Shown: positions 31,060 through 43,843 of the stretch, one piece after another | Layout of the letters: each line of letters starts with the position of its first letter | How positions within the stretch are numbered: the stretch's first letter is position 1 | Origin: Macrocystis pyrifera | Taxonomy: Eukaryota; Sar; Phaeophyceae; Laminariales; Laminariaceae | Assembly (NCBI GenBank): GCA_031763025.1 | Contig: JASSKH010000025.1 | Span: 6,156,689-6,220,688 of the forward strand | DNA length: 64,000 bases | Reading direction: 5' to 3' | The notes under the pieces: generated by a model | Databases searched by the model: none | What the model was told of the DNA's origin: nothing | The model's input: the letters and a program-made list of their open reading frames with translations, nothing else | Position numbers and translations under genes: made by a program

Positions 31060-32800
31060 TTGCAACAGGTAGGTCTTGATGTACAAGTATTATTATAGAA
31101 TGCGTGTTTGCAATCTCAATATCGCACATGTTCTTGGCCTCTTCTCCTGTTGATATATTTGAAAAACACAGCAGCATGCATGCTCACACCTGTAAAATTG
31201 CAGAGGGTGATCCAACAGCGCAGGAGGTGTGGCTTACAGGCCCAACCAGGGGTTCCAGCAAGTTGTCTTCTGGGCTTTGTCCACCACACAATTAATACCA
31301 CCACACACACTCGACTCGGAACACAGCAGTTACAAACGTTACCAACCGTAACTGCCCGAAACTGCTGTAGTACCAGTATACTGCTGTACCACGTGGCACC
31401 ACCCACCCACCCCACACCTCTATCAGGCAAAGTGCACAGTCAGGTGGGCGCATTGTGAGCTGTCGGGCGCGATCGTGGCTGCTGACTGGGGGTGGAGGGG
31501 CGGGGATGAGACAGACCGGGTTCGTAGCATGATTTATTTTTGCCCAACGCTGAGGAAGGGTTGTATGTGCATATATACGTGTGCGTGTGTGCCAACGGGT
31601 TTGTTTAACCTGGCTGTACTACACACGGCCGTTCACAATAAACAGGACCTCACACCTTATTTGGGCCCATCGACCATTCGCCCGACGAAATATAACCAAC
31701 TACTCTGCGCCACCCCATCTGGTCCGTCCGATCTCGGCACTTTCCCCTCGTCTACCGTTTGTTGTAGTAGACTCTCTCAACAGAAACACATCTCAACGGG
31801 GGATGGATGCATATATACACCTCGTAGTCTAGATGCATAGGAAGACACCCACGCATCTGTGCGTTATCTACTGCAACGTAGACAACTACATACTGGATAA
31901 AATGCGTGAATGTTGTCAGTTTTCCCAACGACATGCAGTAATAAGTACACCCAGGCAGGGTTGTGGTTCAAGCATGTATCTCTACAACAGCACATAGTTT
32001 CCGATTGATGGAGAGAGCGAGAAGCCCCGCGGTCATAATCTGCGGAGCACATAATGACATCTCGCTTTCCCACTATATAAGCACCGGTTTTACACTAATT
32101 GTTAAAACAAACGGTGATTATATTTCTGGACAGAGTGGTATTATTATGCCTCGGGAGTTAAAAAAAGGAGGCTTGCAGACTTGCAATTATAAGTGCTGCA
32201 GTTACCGTAACATCCATCTGTAACCGGTATGTTCTTCTACTTTCGATGTTATTTCTTGTGTACTTCTCTGGTTTGGTTTGTGTTCTCAGTGACGTGATGT
32301 GTGACGACGTGTATCATCAGCTGACGTATGCGCCTGACAGACTCGCTTGCCGACGGCCAGTTAAGACACAGTCTTAGATTACCATCGAGAGAGGTCAAAC
32401 GCTTGAGATTCACACAGTCAAGTCAACTCATACATATGAGAGCTTCGATAGACGCAGAGAAGATGATGTTGTTGGTGACCCCGAGGCAACATTTGTTTGT
32501 TGTGCTCTACAGATGGAGCTGTTGAGGAGCAGAGTATAATAGGAGAAATCGAGTAGGGGGGGGGGGAGCGTTTGCCCTCGTAGATCGACCAAAAACTGAC
32601 AAGAGGGTATGACCCTTGCCCTAACTGATGACCCCAACCGTTATCGGTATCATACATAGAAAAAAACAAAACATGTCTTCCGGATACCTCAGGATATCCC
32701 AATAGCAATTTTGCGTTCTACCGGCGACAGGGGGCTCCTAACAAGTATAACCCGTCCCATGCGTACGCACGTACTACTGTGGGATGAAAATACCAGCGAA
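31060..32800. other. Unrecognised intergenic sequence
   Basis: Moderate complexity with no repeats above background. Open frames are short and overlap on both strands. No exon, RNA gene or transposon end was recognised. Confidence 0.4.
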
Positions 32801-32801
32801 G

Positions 32802-33165
32802 TCCTCGGGATTAATCCGGCGGTCCGTGAAATCGCGGTAAATCAACTACAACTGAGTTACGAAGGAGAAATGAAATATGACAAAAACATCGTAGGAAAGA
32901 CTACATAACGGCGAATCGAATGAAGGTGTTTTCTTATTACGACGTAGGACGCGCGGTGTGGCCATGGGACTTTTACCACGGGATATCGAAAACCATAGCC
33001 CGTGGCCATACCGCGGTTCCTACTTCGTACAACAAAAACGCCGTCATTCGATTCGCCATGATTCGATTTTTCTTGTGATGCTCTTGCCATTGTTTATTTT
33101 TCATTCGTAACTCTGTCGTGGTTAACTTACCGCGATTCCACGGACCGCGGGATTGATCCCTAGGA
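32802..33165. mobile_element. Foldback element with 180-base arms
   Basis: The left arm (from TCCTCGGGATTAATCC) and right arm (ending GGATTGATCCCTAGGA) are inverted copies along their whole length, at about 75-80 percent. Shared words are GCGGTCCGTG, AATCGCGGTAA, GAGTTACGAA, GGCGAATCGAATGA and GTGGCCATACCGCG. The arms meet near 32984 with almost no spacer. A transcript would form a 180-base-pair hairpin. Confidence 0.85.
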
Positions 33166-33411
33166 ATGCCCTGGAAAACACGCATGGCTGAGCTCAGAGT
33201 ACAATACAAGTTCGCAAGCATAAAGTGCTGCGTGCCTGTATGCCTGTTGCCCTGTCATACGAGTAGCTATGCTATGCTACCAGAGCCGGTCGGTCTTTGT
33301 ACGCGAAGACACAGTAGTATTAAATCTGCTTCCAATTGTTGGCGTACCGGACGAAACTGCTGTGATACCGAACAGATACCGGCCTGCCGCAGTAATAGTT
33401 TTTCTTGTTTA

Positions 33412-34455
33412 TTTCCACGGAAGCTTCCACCAACTATCATGGAAGTAAATCCGAATTTCTTTAAAGGAAATCCCACTTCCATGGGAATTTGGTGGAAGCT
33501 TCCATGCAAGTGATGTTTTTTTCGTTGGGAGTACATGGAATCTTCCATGGAGGTTGATGGAAATTTACATTGAAGCATCCATCTACCTTCATGTTAGCTT
33601 GCACTGATTTCCATGGAAGAAGAACTTACTTCCATGCAAGTCGGGTTTATTTCCATGGAAGTTGCGTAAGCTTCCATGAAACCTCCTTCCATGGAAACTT
33701 CCCCCAATTTTCATGGAAGTCCAATATTATTTAACCTACTGCAAGTTTGCGTCCATGGAACCCTCCATCTACTTCCTTCCAGGTGCGTGCATGGAAGGTC
33801 CCACGTTCACCACCGACCGTGGAAAATTCCATCTACTTCTATGCAAGTAAAGAGTACTTAAAACTTACTCCCTTGGAAATAATTTACTCCATGAAGTGAC
33901 GCTTCCACAACTCCTTCCATGAAAGCAAATATTCTTTCCCTGGAAGTAAAGTCCGCTTCCATGACAGCTTCCACCAACTTGCCATCCACAACATTTACTT
34001 CCGTAATTCTTCCAGGGCAGAAACATTTACGTCCATGGAATGATATCTACTTTCATGAGAGCTTCCACCATCTTCATGGAAGCTTCCACCACCTTCCATA
34101 ATAATTATATAACAAGAGCGGAAGGTAGTGTCAATGGAAATCCATAGACAAAATTCATGGAAGCTAGCGGAAGAAGATGAAAGTCCGTGAAAGTTACTGC
34201 CAGCTTCAGCAAATTGAGGAAATTGATGTAAATCAATGGAAGCTGACGGAAGTAATGGAAGTCGGTGGACTCATATGGAAGTTAACAGAAGTTTGGGAAG
34301 CTCGTGGAAGTAGGCGGAAGTCCAGAGGGGTTTATGGAAGCTCTGCGGAAGCTTTGGTCGCTGGAAGTTGGTGGAAGCTTCCACTCCCCACCAAGAGTGG
34401 AAAGTTGCATGCACCTCCCGAAGAAAGTTTTGCGGAAGCTTCCATGAAAGTAAAT
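33412..34455. repeat. CTTCCATGGAAG array with inverted halves
   Basis: About one kilobase of recurring CTTCCATGGAAGT, CTTCCACC and related words. To about 34110 the CTTCCA orientation dominates; from 34120 to 34440 TGGAAG dominates, so the block is an inverted array. Both outer edges carry GTTTATTTCC/GTAAATAACC-like sequence followed by GGAAGCTTCC, suggesting it may be one element. Confidence 0.75.
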
Positions 34456-34603
34456 AACCAACGTGAACATCGTTGTGGACCCACAGACCTGCAGTACTAT
34501 ACTTACAGTTGAAGGGTACTGACCACGTACTGATGGCGTAGCACGAGCAACACGCATGTAACATACTTCGAAATACATCTTTGTGTTTATCAAGCAGCGA
34601 CTA

Positions 34604-34721
34604 TTTCGTGAGGCCATAGTAAATGGGACCAAATATTGTTAATAAAAATAGGGAAATATATAGGTTTTAGTGTGTATCATAGGTCCTATTTACTATGCCC
34701 CCCCCCCCCCCCCCCGTAATA
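34604..34721. mobile_element. MITE family A copy 9 with expanded C-run
   Basis: The left end is diverged (TTCGTGAGGCCATAGTAAAT). The right end has the usual five C expanded to about 22 (CTATG-Cn-GTAAT). Confidence 0.85.
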
Positions 34722-35838
34722 GATGGTACCAACGTACCAACTCCTGCTGTCATACGTGCCAGCTAAAACGTGTGCTCGTGATATTTAGTATCTTGTGGAG
34801 CTGTGTATGCGACCCATCTGGCTAATTCGCGTTGAATGCCCGGGGCTGAACGGCACAACAAGTATGGACCCGCTGACAAGAGCACCTACGAGGTATCTGA
34901 GCATTGCTAAGACCTTCTCGTGACGCCAACCTTCAGCATGTAAACGCTGTTTATACACCGGTAGAATTGAGAGTAGAACGCGCCGCTGAGAAGGATCGCT
35001 TGACCCAAAATTATTGGCACTTCAAGCAATGTGAGCCTCAATGTCTTCCTGGGGTATTTTCTTTTATAGTCGTAGGCCCATACTGTGGCCACCCCCCCCC
35101 CCCTCTCACCCCGTCCGTGGGATGTCAAAGAATGGAGTCGTCACCGATAATTCTATCGCGGGCTTTAAATTATGGCACGGCCAATAACCCATCTCGTATC
35201 CGACGAAACGTGTTATTTATTTTCAAAGTTTGTACACCCTGGACAGATCATGCAGACCATCATCTATATCATCTAGTTCCTCACCAGCCGTCGTCAGAGG
35301 TAGTGGAAGATCTGCATTGCACATATCCATCCCAGACCAAACCTTCCAGACCATGCAGGTTATATACGTTTCCCATTAGGCAAAAATAAGCTAGATCGTC
35401 GTACAGATCGGGAATAGATGATCTATCTGCCGTGAAAGATCTAGATAGTCAAGTGGGAATAATCTATCTGACCTGTGCCAGGTGTGAAAGGGTGCGCTTG
35501 CGTAGCAGGTTCGTAACATCGTCTGGGATACAAGAGTACCAGACCAGGTGTGTTGATCACGCTCGAGGTCTAGATGCCTCACAGGTGGCCGGGCCCCCAA
35601 CCACCCTGCACAGTGTAGGCGCGTCATAAATCCTAGTGGAGATGTAGCACACCATTAGGCGTACCGGAATGAGGGGCTGTCGACAACTTTATGGGGCTTG
35701 CTACATTATTCAATGTCTCAACAATAATTGTTTTACGCCCGCATCGTGCAGGGGGGGCGGGGGTCCCGGTCGCCCGGGCCGTGTACCCCTCATAGTACAT
35801 ACATGCCGAAGTACCCTACCACACACATTCCTGGAAGC
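34722..35838. other. Unrecognised sequence with GATC-rich words
   Basis: 35220-35480 carries GATCTATCTG and CATGCAGACC-like words resembling the 101-base repeat of 27.3 kb. A 161-codon open frame at 34904-35389 (+) matches no family recognised here and spans a C-run. Confidence 0.35.
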
Positions 35839-35946
35839 TATTACGGGGAACCATAGTAAATAGGACCTGCGATACAGACAAAAACCTATATATTTCCCTG
35901 TTTTCACTATCTATATTAGGTCCTATTTACTATGCCCCCCGTAATA
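35839..35946. mobile_element. MITE family A copy 10
   Basis: TATTACGGGGAACCATAGTA to TACTATGCCCCCCGTAATA, flanked by TA on both sides. Confidence 0.88.
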
Positions 35947-36383
35947 GTGGGAGTTTGGTCGAAGCCGCGCTCCGTGTGTAAATGAGTGGGCCACGTCACG
36001 TCCGGGAGGGTGACATCATTTTTCTCTGGTGCCGAAGGATGAATGAGGAGTCGCACTACTGATGCCAGGTACAGTACTAATATTCTTCACAAATATCGGA
36101 CGAAACCCGAGAAAATAATGCGCGTTAACTACCGAAACGCTGTCCCCTCTGCCATGGGCTGGGCAAGCGTACAAGTTACGGTACTGCAATGCACAATGGT
36201 GATTTTCAAAGGTGTTGAGGGGTTACTACTCAGTCTTGATGACGATTTTGTCTGAAAAACCGCCACCAGGTGGTTGACTACACGGGCCATCGGCGAAAAT
36301 CCTTTAGTTGGTTGTCTTTCCACACCGGTGGTCATCTGTCGTTGTGCTTCCCACATACTGCTGTAGTAACGGCTTGGGCCCGA

Positions 36384-36409
36384 ACGTACCACCCCCCCCC
36401 CCCCCCCCA
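36384..36409. repeat. Poly(C) tract
   Basis: About 18 C in otherwise unremarkable sequence between 35950 and 36880, where no gene was recognised. Confidence 0.85.
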
Positions 36410-36883
36410 AGCCATTCGACGCTGTCATTTACAAGCTGTGGCCTGTTGCCCAACGGTGGTGTCACAAAACACAATTCCAGATTAATCGCGTTCGTTTCTG
36501 GTTGACGAGCCCCTACTCTGGACGATTGTGACCCGCACAAGTAACGCCTCGTCGGTCGAACGAGATCCCTCGCTCTGCCCACGGACACATCCGAGCGGAG
36601 ACACACCAACTGGCAAAGCTATCATGCTCAGTACGGACCTCTAAACGTAGCCAATGCAGTAGTCCCGTTCGCGCTCTCCCTGAGGTCGACGAATGCACCT
36701 TCGACCATCCTTGCCCGGGACGTCAGCACCACTATGTGCATCTCTATTGGACGAGTTGCTTAGGTCTCAAGATGGTAGACTTGTGTTGTCAAGTGCCTAG
36801 CACCCCTACAGAACTACTACTGTGCTGTTTGTTCGGTCAGGGTATTTGAGACGGAATCAGGGCCATACCACGGTAGGTTGCGG

Positions 36884-37104
36884 GGGTGGTGGTGGGGGTA
36901 CTCATTGCCATACCATGCATGGCCGTGGTCGTAGGACCGTAGACCCTTGAAACATTACAAAGCCGGGACGGAGCAGGTCGGGCTTTCACCGACCAGGCAG
37001 ACGTTTCCTGCACCAAGCGCGAAGCATCGTGAGGTACTCGGTGAGTCTCACGGAGAGTTGCCTGTCTCCTTCTAAGAACCGGCTTCGAAGCGGACTTCGG
37101 CACC
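36884..37104 (-). mobile_element. Poly(C)-tailed SINE, copy 4 (5'-truncated)
   Basis: Minus-strand copy carrying GAAGCCGGTTCTTAG, CTTCGCGCTTGGTGCAGG, CTGCCTGGTCGGTGAAAGCC, GGCCATGCATGGTATGGC and AATGAGTACCCCC. The tail is a degraded C-rich run. Confidence 0.75.
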
Positions 37105-37109
37105 GTGTG

Positions 37110-38100
37110 CGTCCGTTCTCGCGTATGCTGCAGTACGTATTTTATAGTATTCCATAAGGCAATGAGGAGCGTTCTACTCGTTTGTTCCCAGATTGATATT
37201 CGCAGCGAATTCCCAGTTTATCGTACCAAAAATATCACCAACTATCACACCCTTACGTTGTGGCATACCAGCCAAGAAAACAATCAACCACCTGGTGCCT
37301 GGCTTGTATGTGACTACTCGCATTTTTTACCACAAACAGAACAATGTCCAACGTACCAACAGCATGCATGCCAGGTGTGGTGTAAAAACGGTGGTTTAAC
37401 TCTCGTTTCAGTATTACAGATTAGATGCCACATTCCGAAGATATCCCGACTATTTTAACAGCAACACACCACACGAAAAAATAAAAGTTTTGTGATCCCG
37501 TCCACTGCAAGTCGCCCGTCTAGATTCACAGATGGTCTGCAGTTGTGCCTATCCGACAGTGATACGCATACACAATCCAGAACCCCTCCTAATCTTGACG
37601 GTGTGCACGCAAACTTCGAGTGAAACAATATCCCAAACAACTGTAATATTAGTATCATACATCAATTTTGTATCTAACAAGACCACCAAATACCAAAATC
37701 CCTGATTCTCAGAGCTCGAACACAAGCTACCAGATACCTGGTACATAATACCTAGTACTAGGATCCAGGACATCAAATCTCAAATCTCAAAATATCAACG
37801 TCGAAACACCTAAAACCAAACTACCAGAATCCCAAATCTCAATCTCAATCCTACAACCGAAACACAGCAGTACCCAACACCATAATACCAGGATATCAAT
37901 TTCCTGGGACCAAGTTCAAAATAAAAACACCAACACACTAAAATACCAGAATCTCAAACGTCAAATAAAGAAACAAAATCCCCAATACCGAGATCAACCA
38001 ATTGAAGTGTAGCTTTAGCCCATCTAGCAAAACAATCAGCTCAAGCTCATCGCAAGAATAAGAAAGGTAAAGCTCAAAAGGCTCCCGCGATGTTGCTTGG
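37110..38100. other. Unrecognised AT-rich sequence
   Basis: From 37740 it is rich in ATCTCAAAT, CCAAAAT and ACCAGAAT words of irregular spacing. It borders the 3' side of the copia remnant and could hold a decayed LTR, but no pair of LTRs was found. Confidence 0.35.
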
Positions 38101-38149
38101 GTCAAGAAATGCGCATGCTGATTAGGGGACCGTGCGTGGATGATCGATA

Positions 38150-38168
38150 TATATATATATATATATTC
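38150..38168. repeat. TA microsatellite
   Basis: (AT)9 within the RNase H end of the copia remnant. Confidence 0.85.
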
Positions 38169-40639
38169 CTCCCTACGAGTACCCGTTTCCTGGTAAAGTG
38201 GTGCATCACGCCGATGTGTTTGGAGTTGGCGTTGGTGGCATGGGGTTCAGCGTAGGTTGCGCACACCTCACCCTGGCCACCCTTGAACACCGGTAAGCAC
38301 TGCATGCCGACATCAGGTACATGGCATGAAACGCCAGACCTGCCTCAACTACAGAACTGCCATACTGAGACCTAGAACAACAGGACACACGAGCACCTCC
38401 AACACATCACCAGCCTCCCTGAGACTGACCTTCTGTCAGCCACCTTACTTGCGTACGAAGTCTAGGGCAGCAGACACCTGAAGCCTCAGGCCGCCTTCTG
38501 TATATCTCTGGAAAATAATCCCGAATGAGCTCGTCCGTCTCACATACCTAAAATGTCAAGTGCCACCCTCCAGTGCCCAAACGTCAGCGCAGCGCAGTGT
38601 CTGACCTCTGCTCTTACTTTGTTGAAGGTGTCTGGCCAAGACTGGGATGATAACCCAACCTGGTGCTTCATTCTCGTCGAACTCCGCCAGTCTCGTGCAA
38701 ACAGGGAGCGGAACACTCTTACCACATTATATCCCGAATTCACGCACAAACTGGTCAGCGAATGTCTGCTGTGAAATCTCAGAAACCCTTTCCTCCAATC
38801 CCTCTTGTGAAAACACCCCGTAAATCAACGCAGCTCTCTCAGCTTCTTGACCGGAACCATATTGGTCCAAGTCCCTGCCAAAATTAGTCACTCCTCTCTT
38901 TCTCTCCTACCACGAATATATCTTCCTCATGTATACTGTAATGGTCACTGCACTCCTCTCCTCGATAAAAAGAAACGCGCATGCAGCCAGGTGCTGGGAG
39001 AATCTCAAAGTCAAACAAACACATGCTGATAGTAAGATGCTCATGCCATTGGCTCGATGCCTGCGTCAAGCCGTTCCAAGCTCTTCTTCACTCTCATAAT
39101 ACTCCCTAGCTCAACCCTAGGGCCAACGCGTGTGCACATGTTTTCCTCCAGGTCAGATTGCACGAAAGCTTGCTCAATATCTAAATGGCACAAGTCACGA
39201 ACCAGCTCGCACGCCATCGCTATCAACAACCGAACGCTCGAAACAGTGACAGTGGGTGCGTACAGTGATCTGAAATCAGTGATAGCTCTCTGCTCGCCCC
39301 CCCGTGCCTACAAGTTCCGCCGTAGTCTTCGTGGGCCAATCGTACTCATCAGCCTCGCAACCAAACGCCCACACGGCATTGATGTAGTTGTCCACTGATT
39401 GCTACGCCGGCTTAAACGTCCCCGCATCCAACAGTCTGCATACCTCCCGCCTCGTCGAATCCTTCCAAAAGATGATTGTGCTCCGACCGCATGGCCTCCA
39501 TGTGGTGTACTGGAACCTTGAGGTCAGACGCGTAGCAGTGCGGCAACTTCAGAGGCTAGTAGGGCGGCCATTGGTCGCCCAGGGTGGCGTCGATGGATGT
39601 CCTCCAGAGTGGCCCAGAAACGCCGCCAAACCACACGTTAGTCCCCCGCCCTTCCCAGAAGACGGCGTCTCCTCGCGGCCCTCGACAGAGGGAAACGGCT
39701 GCTGCCTGCAGCCCGCAACAAACGGCGGCTCCATGCGACGACCGGCATCAACGGCTCCACACGAAGCCAACATCGACTGCAGCGCCGTCTTCCCCCTCAT
39801 CGGACAGTAGTCCGACGCTACGATTAAGTCCCTGGTCGCTTATACCGCTCGCGACGAGGGAGGTGACTCCTCCGGCATGGATGATAGCTGGACCGTCAAC
39901 GTGTCTGCGAGCTGGACCGTCTTCGAGCGGGTACGGCCGGATATCCGCTGCGACTCGCGCTTGCGGTCGGAGAAGGGCGTGGGCAAAAGGCGACGATGAT
40001 GACTCGGGCGGCAGTAGCGGCGGCGACTGTGGCTGAAGCTCTCGGTAACGGCGGCCGACGGTGGCTGGAGCGGCGTGGCAGCGACAGCGGCGATGATGCC
40101 CGGAATGGCAGCAGTGTGTAGTTATTGCTGAATTCCGACGTTGCGGATGCGGTGGCGTGCACTGATCCCTCGAAGACTGCTGGCCCTGGAAATGGTAGCA
40201 CGGGCGCACGGAGGACCGAGGATCTTTCGCATCCCGTTGCTGGTATAGCAAATGTCGCCCCCCGACGCTTTGAGCTTCTGTTCGGCGGACGCGGCGTGGT
40301 TGTGGCCGTTATTGACAAAGAAGTACAAAACCGATTGGGCCTCGGATTCGGTACTGCGGCTCACCCGCATCATGGCTTCCTGGAAAGAAGGCACCACCTG
40401 CACGTCCGAGAGCCGCGAGAAAGAAAACTCGTGTAGTGACTGGTATAGACCTTGGACGCGGAGCGAGATTGAGCAGTGGGAAGCCCAAAGGACAGCTTTT
40501 AGCCACAGACGGTTACTGTTGGCACCAAGGTTGGGGATTCGAGTGAGAATGACGCCTGGAAAAGGCCGCCGAATCTCGCAAAGAGCCGCATGACCATGCT
40601 ATAGGTGCCCCAGATCGCTGTATTGACAGACTCGTTCTG

Positions 40640-41430
40640 TTGTGGCTAAGCACCCGTATTAAATATATATTTTTTCATGATACTCCGCCAATATTGTTTT
40701 CCTTTGATTTGATTTGCATCTGATTGGTCGACAAGTGGATCACCAAGCAGGCGTTATGGCGTTTGATTCGAATTAACCGAAAAAAAACGAATTCGACGAT
40801 AAGTCTTTTGGTACTTATTTTGCTCTTCTTGTCATTCAATTTGTGGAGTTTGTCCAACTCGACGTGGCATGTTCCTGAAACCGAAGCAAGCCACGCAAAC
40901 TTGAGCCGTGTCGTCGACTGCTTCACAGGTGAGATCCACCATTCCCTAGAGACTGGGCCGCCGGAGCAGCCACAGCGCGAGGTCCGACGGCCCCTAGCAA
41001 AGAGTAGACCTTCCGCGGCGCCTACGAAATTAACAAGGCCGTCGCAAACCCATTGTTTCCTCCTTCTTTGCCTCGCAAACTACACGGGCACTGACCAGGT
41101 CACGACTTCGCTCAGAAGATCGATCTATCCTCGTCGCTGCTGCTTGCGTGGGGCTTCGGGGCTGTGCCAGCCACCCAAGACATCCCAAGAGCGATAGTTT
41201 CTTCGGCGGTGCCGGCAGAAACAATCGACCGCCGACCGTGGCGCCCCGGAGAGCACGCGGGCCGTCGCTCGTTTCGTGGGTTGCCCTCGGGTGATCGTTG
41301 ATCCTCGTGCGTACTTCGACCCTTCAGCAAAGTACGCTAGTCCTCGAAAGGACCCAAAGGCATATTTTTTCACGAAACTCTATTCAAATCAAATCAATTT
41401 TTTTTTTTCCTATTCGATTATCACGAAAAA
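40640..41430. other. Segment interrupting the copia integrase
   Basis: Between the integrase core (ending near 41440) and the integrase tail (from about 40600) lie about 790 bases that do not read as pol. Both edges carry CATGAAAAAATAT/CGTGAAAAAATAT and ATTTGATTTG-like words, so a nested insertion is likely. Its family was not recognised. Confidence 0.4.
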
Positions 41431-42360
41431 GGTTTCTCGCTAAGACGGGCCCTAACTCGGGGCCGTGTACTCGAGGTGGACCCCAGGGGAGTCGAGTCGC
41501 AGAGGTCGACGTAGCAGCGGCTGATGAACTCCCCACAGTTGTCCGTGCGAAAGACGTCCGGTCGCCTCATGTCGTTCATGTTGGCTACGAACTTCTGCAC
41601 GTATGTTTTTTTTGTTTAAAGGGTTTCTTCCTTATTCCGTACGGCCGCATCCACCTAGGGGCGCTGTCGGTGAAAAGTATCATGTAAACGGACCCGGCCC
41701 ATGGACGCCGCTTAGGGGCCGACCAGGTCGATATACACCGTCTCCCTAGGAATCCCCGCGGGTGAAGTCGTCCTCCGTGGCACCCCGGCGCGCCTCCTGG
41801 CATCCATCACGTGGCTGTAGTACGCCCGTCAGAGTTACACCATGCTGCTGAACCGTCTCCCTCAAAATAACCTCGTTGATATGGTCGGAGGAGAAACCGG
41901 AATTGGTGAACACCAACAGTCTTCTCAAAGGGTTTCCTACCGTGAACGGACGCTTGGCTGGTGTAAGGACAGCTGAAGCGGTCATGCCTACCTTACCAAG
42001 ACGACGGGTCATGCCCATCTGAACTCTTGTACGCAGGGCTTGCGCTTCCGCAGCAATGAGAGAGGGTGAAAATAAAAACAACACTTCCGCAGCATTGAGA
42101 GAGGGTGAAAAAAATAACAACAGTGTGTGCAGTGTCGCTTTTCCATGCACTAGCTGAGTATCTGAGAACACACACATATCCATCTTCTGTATGTCGGGGG
42201 TTGTAGCAAGGAGCCTAGTATTCCACCGCTCGTTGCTCTACTCCTGGGGGTGACACTGGAAGCATCTCGAAAGCGCACTGCATCGATGTCCGTATGTATA
42301 CGACTACAGTAGCACCACGCTGCACACCCGTCGTAGATGTCCTTGCACTGTAGCTCGGGT

Positions 42361-42384
42361 ACCCCCCCCCCCCCCCCCCCCCCC
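42361..42384. repeat. Poly(C) tract
   Basis: About 24 C. The rest of 42185-43390 shows no recognised gene; a pair of GCCCGGGCTG(C/T)TTC words flanks it at 42391 and 42972. Confidence 0.8.
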
Positions 42385-43387
42385 TGAACAGCCCGGGCTG
42401 TTTCATGTGACAAATGCTGCACTAATAGTTTCTGTTGTTGTTAGTTCTTTTGAGTTCGGACGACGAACAAATCATTGCCTCATTCAGCGTTCAGAATGAA
42501 AAAAAAACTGACGCAAGTCATCGAATGCCACCATCAATTTCATCTAGTCAATTCTCCTTCCCTGCGTGTGCTCAATTGAATACGCCCTACCACCCCTTGC
42601 CCAATTGTTGTTCCCGATATGATGTCATCATCGGATTACACATTGCTACATCTAAAATTTGTCGTTGTGTCTTCCGTCCGTCAACCCTTGACCGCATGAG
42701 CTCCAACACTGATCACTCATAAACATTGCCCCCAAATAAGAGATATAGAAATATATTTTGCTCTTGACACTCTCCCCATACTCTTAATGTCGCAAAGGGG
42801 TTTAATTAACCCTTTTGGCTTGAGTAGACTGTAGTATAACGACCTAATATCCGAGACGTTCACGGGCTTTTTCATCAACCATACGGTCCAGTCATGCTAC
42901 GTGTGTCATACACTCTCCTGTCTGTGCTACAACTTCAACCATACCAGTACCTCCTACTCGTGCCCAGGCAGCCCGGGCTGCTTCGTGCGCGGAAGATGCT
43001 GAAACCGTTTTACTCGTCATCGACACTTTTGTTTCTGAGTGATGTCCTGAAGAAAAAACGTCGACAAGATGGTATACGTACGCCTAAATAATCCTGGAAA
43101 GCATGCCTACAAGTACAGGGTAGCATAGCCCTATCAATCCTGATGGCATCTTGAGGAGTCACTCCTTCACGAGGTGCAGTGTGTATGTATGTAGAGAACG
43201 CACGCTCGATGTATCATGCAGCTTGCCAAGCTGGTGGTCGGGATAGCCCATTCACAGCCGACGCATTTGTTTAGTGTTTGCCGAAAGGTGCTGACGGACG
43301 CGTTGCTAGGGAATGTACGGGTAGTACACTCAAGTTTTGTTTTACGCTCCCCACTCGTAAGGCGCTCAAATCCCTCCCCGCCCTCCC

Positions 43388-43640
43388 CCCCTACAGCCAT
43401 TAACTCATCGAAGCTTCCATCCATATGCAGGTCCGCCTCACAAGCGGTTCTTAGGAGGATGCAGCACACCCTTCATGCGACTCGCCGAACACCTCACGTT
43501 ACGCTTCGCGCTTGGTGTAAAGTCTGCCTGGTCGGCGAAAACCCGAAGTGTCTCTGTCCCGACTTTGTAGGGATGCGAGAGTATATGGTCACACGACTAC
43601 GGCCATGCATTATATGAGTACCCCCCCCCCCCCCCCCCAC
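43388..43640 (+). mobile_element. Poly(C)-tailed SINE, copy 5 (5'-truncated)
   Basis: Begins after C-rich CCCTCCCCCC at 43380, runs through CATCCATATGCAGGTCCGCC, CCTTCATGCGACTCGCC and GACTACGGCCATGCATTATA to TGAGTA and about 19 C. Confidence 0.85.
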
Positions 43641-43843
43641 ACAACCGAGTTTTAGGGGAAATTGTAAGCTCAAAGTCCCGATTGCACTATTTCATGGAGT
43701 CATTAATTGGATGAATAACTACTGTGAATTAGACATCCCTTCCAAGGGTATAAGGGAGCACTCGCAGTTGAGGAGCCCCGCCTCGGCAGTGACACAAATT
43801 TTGGAAATTTAAAGTGCAACCTTAGAGTGACGCGGCTCAACAC

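Larger units (their letters stand above)
38102..42183 (-). pseudogene. Ty1/copia retrotransposon pol, heavily decayed
   Basis: Pieces of one pol gene appear in order on the minus strand with many frame changes. They are: the integrase zinc region (INEVILRETVQQHGVTLTGV then DGCQEARRGA, 41760-41880), the integrase core (TVYIDLVGP, GSVYMILFTDSAPRWMRPYG, DVFRTDNCGEF, 41500-41760), the integrase tail (VQVVPSFQEAMMRVSRSTES, 40250-40410), a Pro-rich linker, RT (HLDIEQAFVQSDLEEN near 39160, then IHEEDIFVVGEKE near 38910 where YVDD is expected), VPVKKLRELRWFTGC, and RNase H (NSKHIGVMHHFTRK near 38210). The RT catalytic aspartates are not intact. No LTR pair was identified. It lies just downstream of the sulfotransferase gene. 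Confidence 0.85.

Noticed and set aside
30129..31177. Coding frames of GRVGSG and DPTRPDP repeats
   Set aside because: They are translations of the GGGTC array of the hAT element.
34904..35389. A 161-codon plus-strand frame
   Set aside because: No recognisable domain, crosses a C-run, and no splice or start context; kept only as a note in the gap entry.
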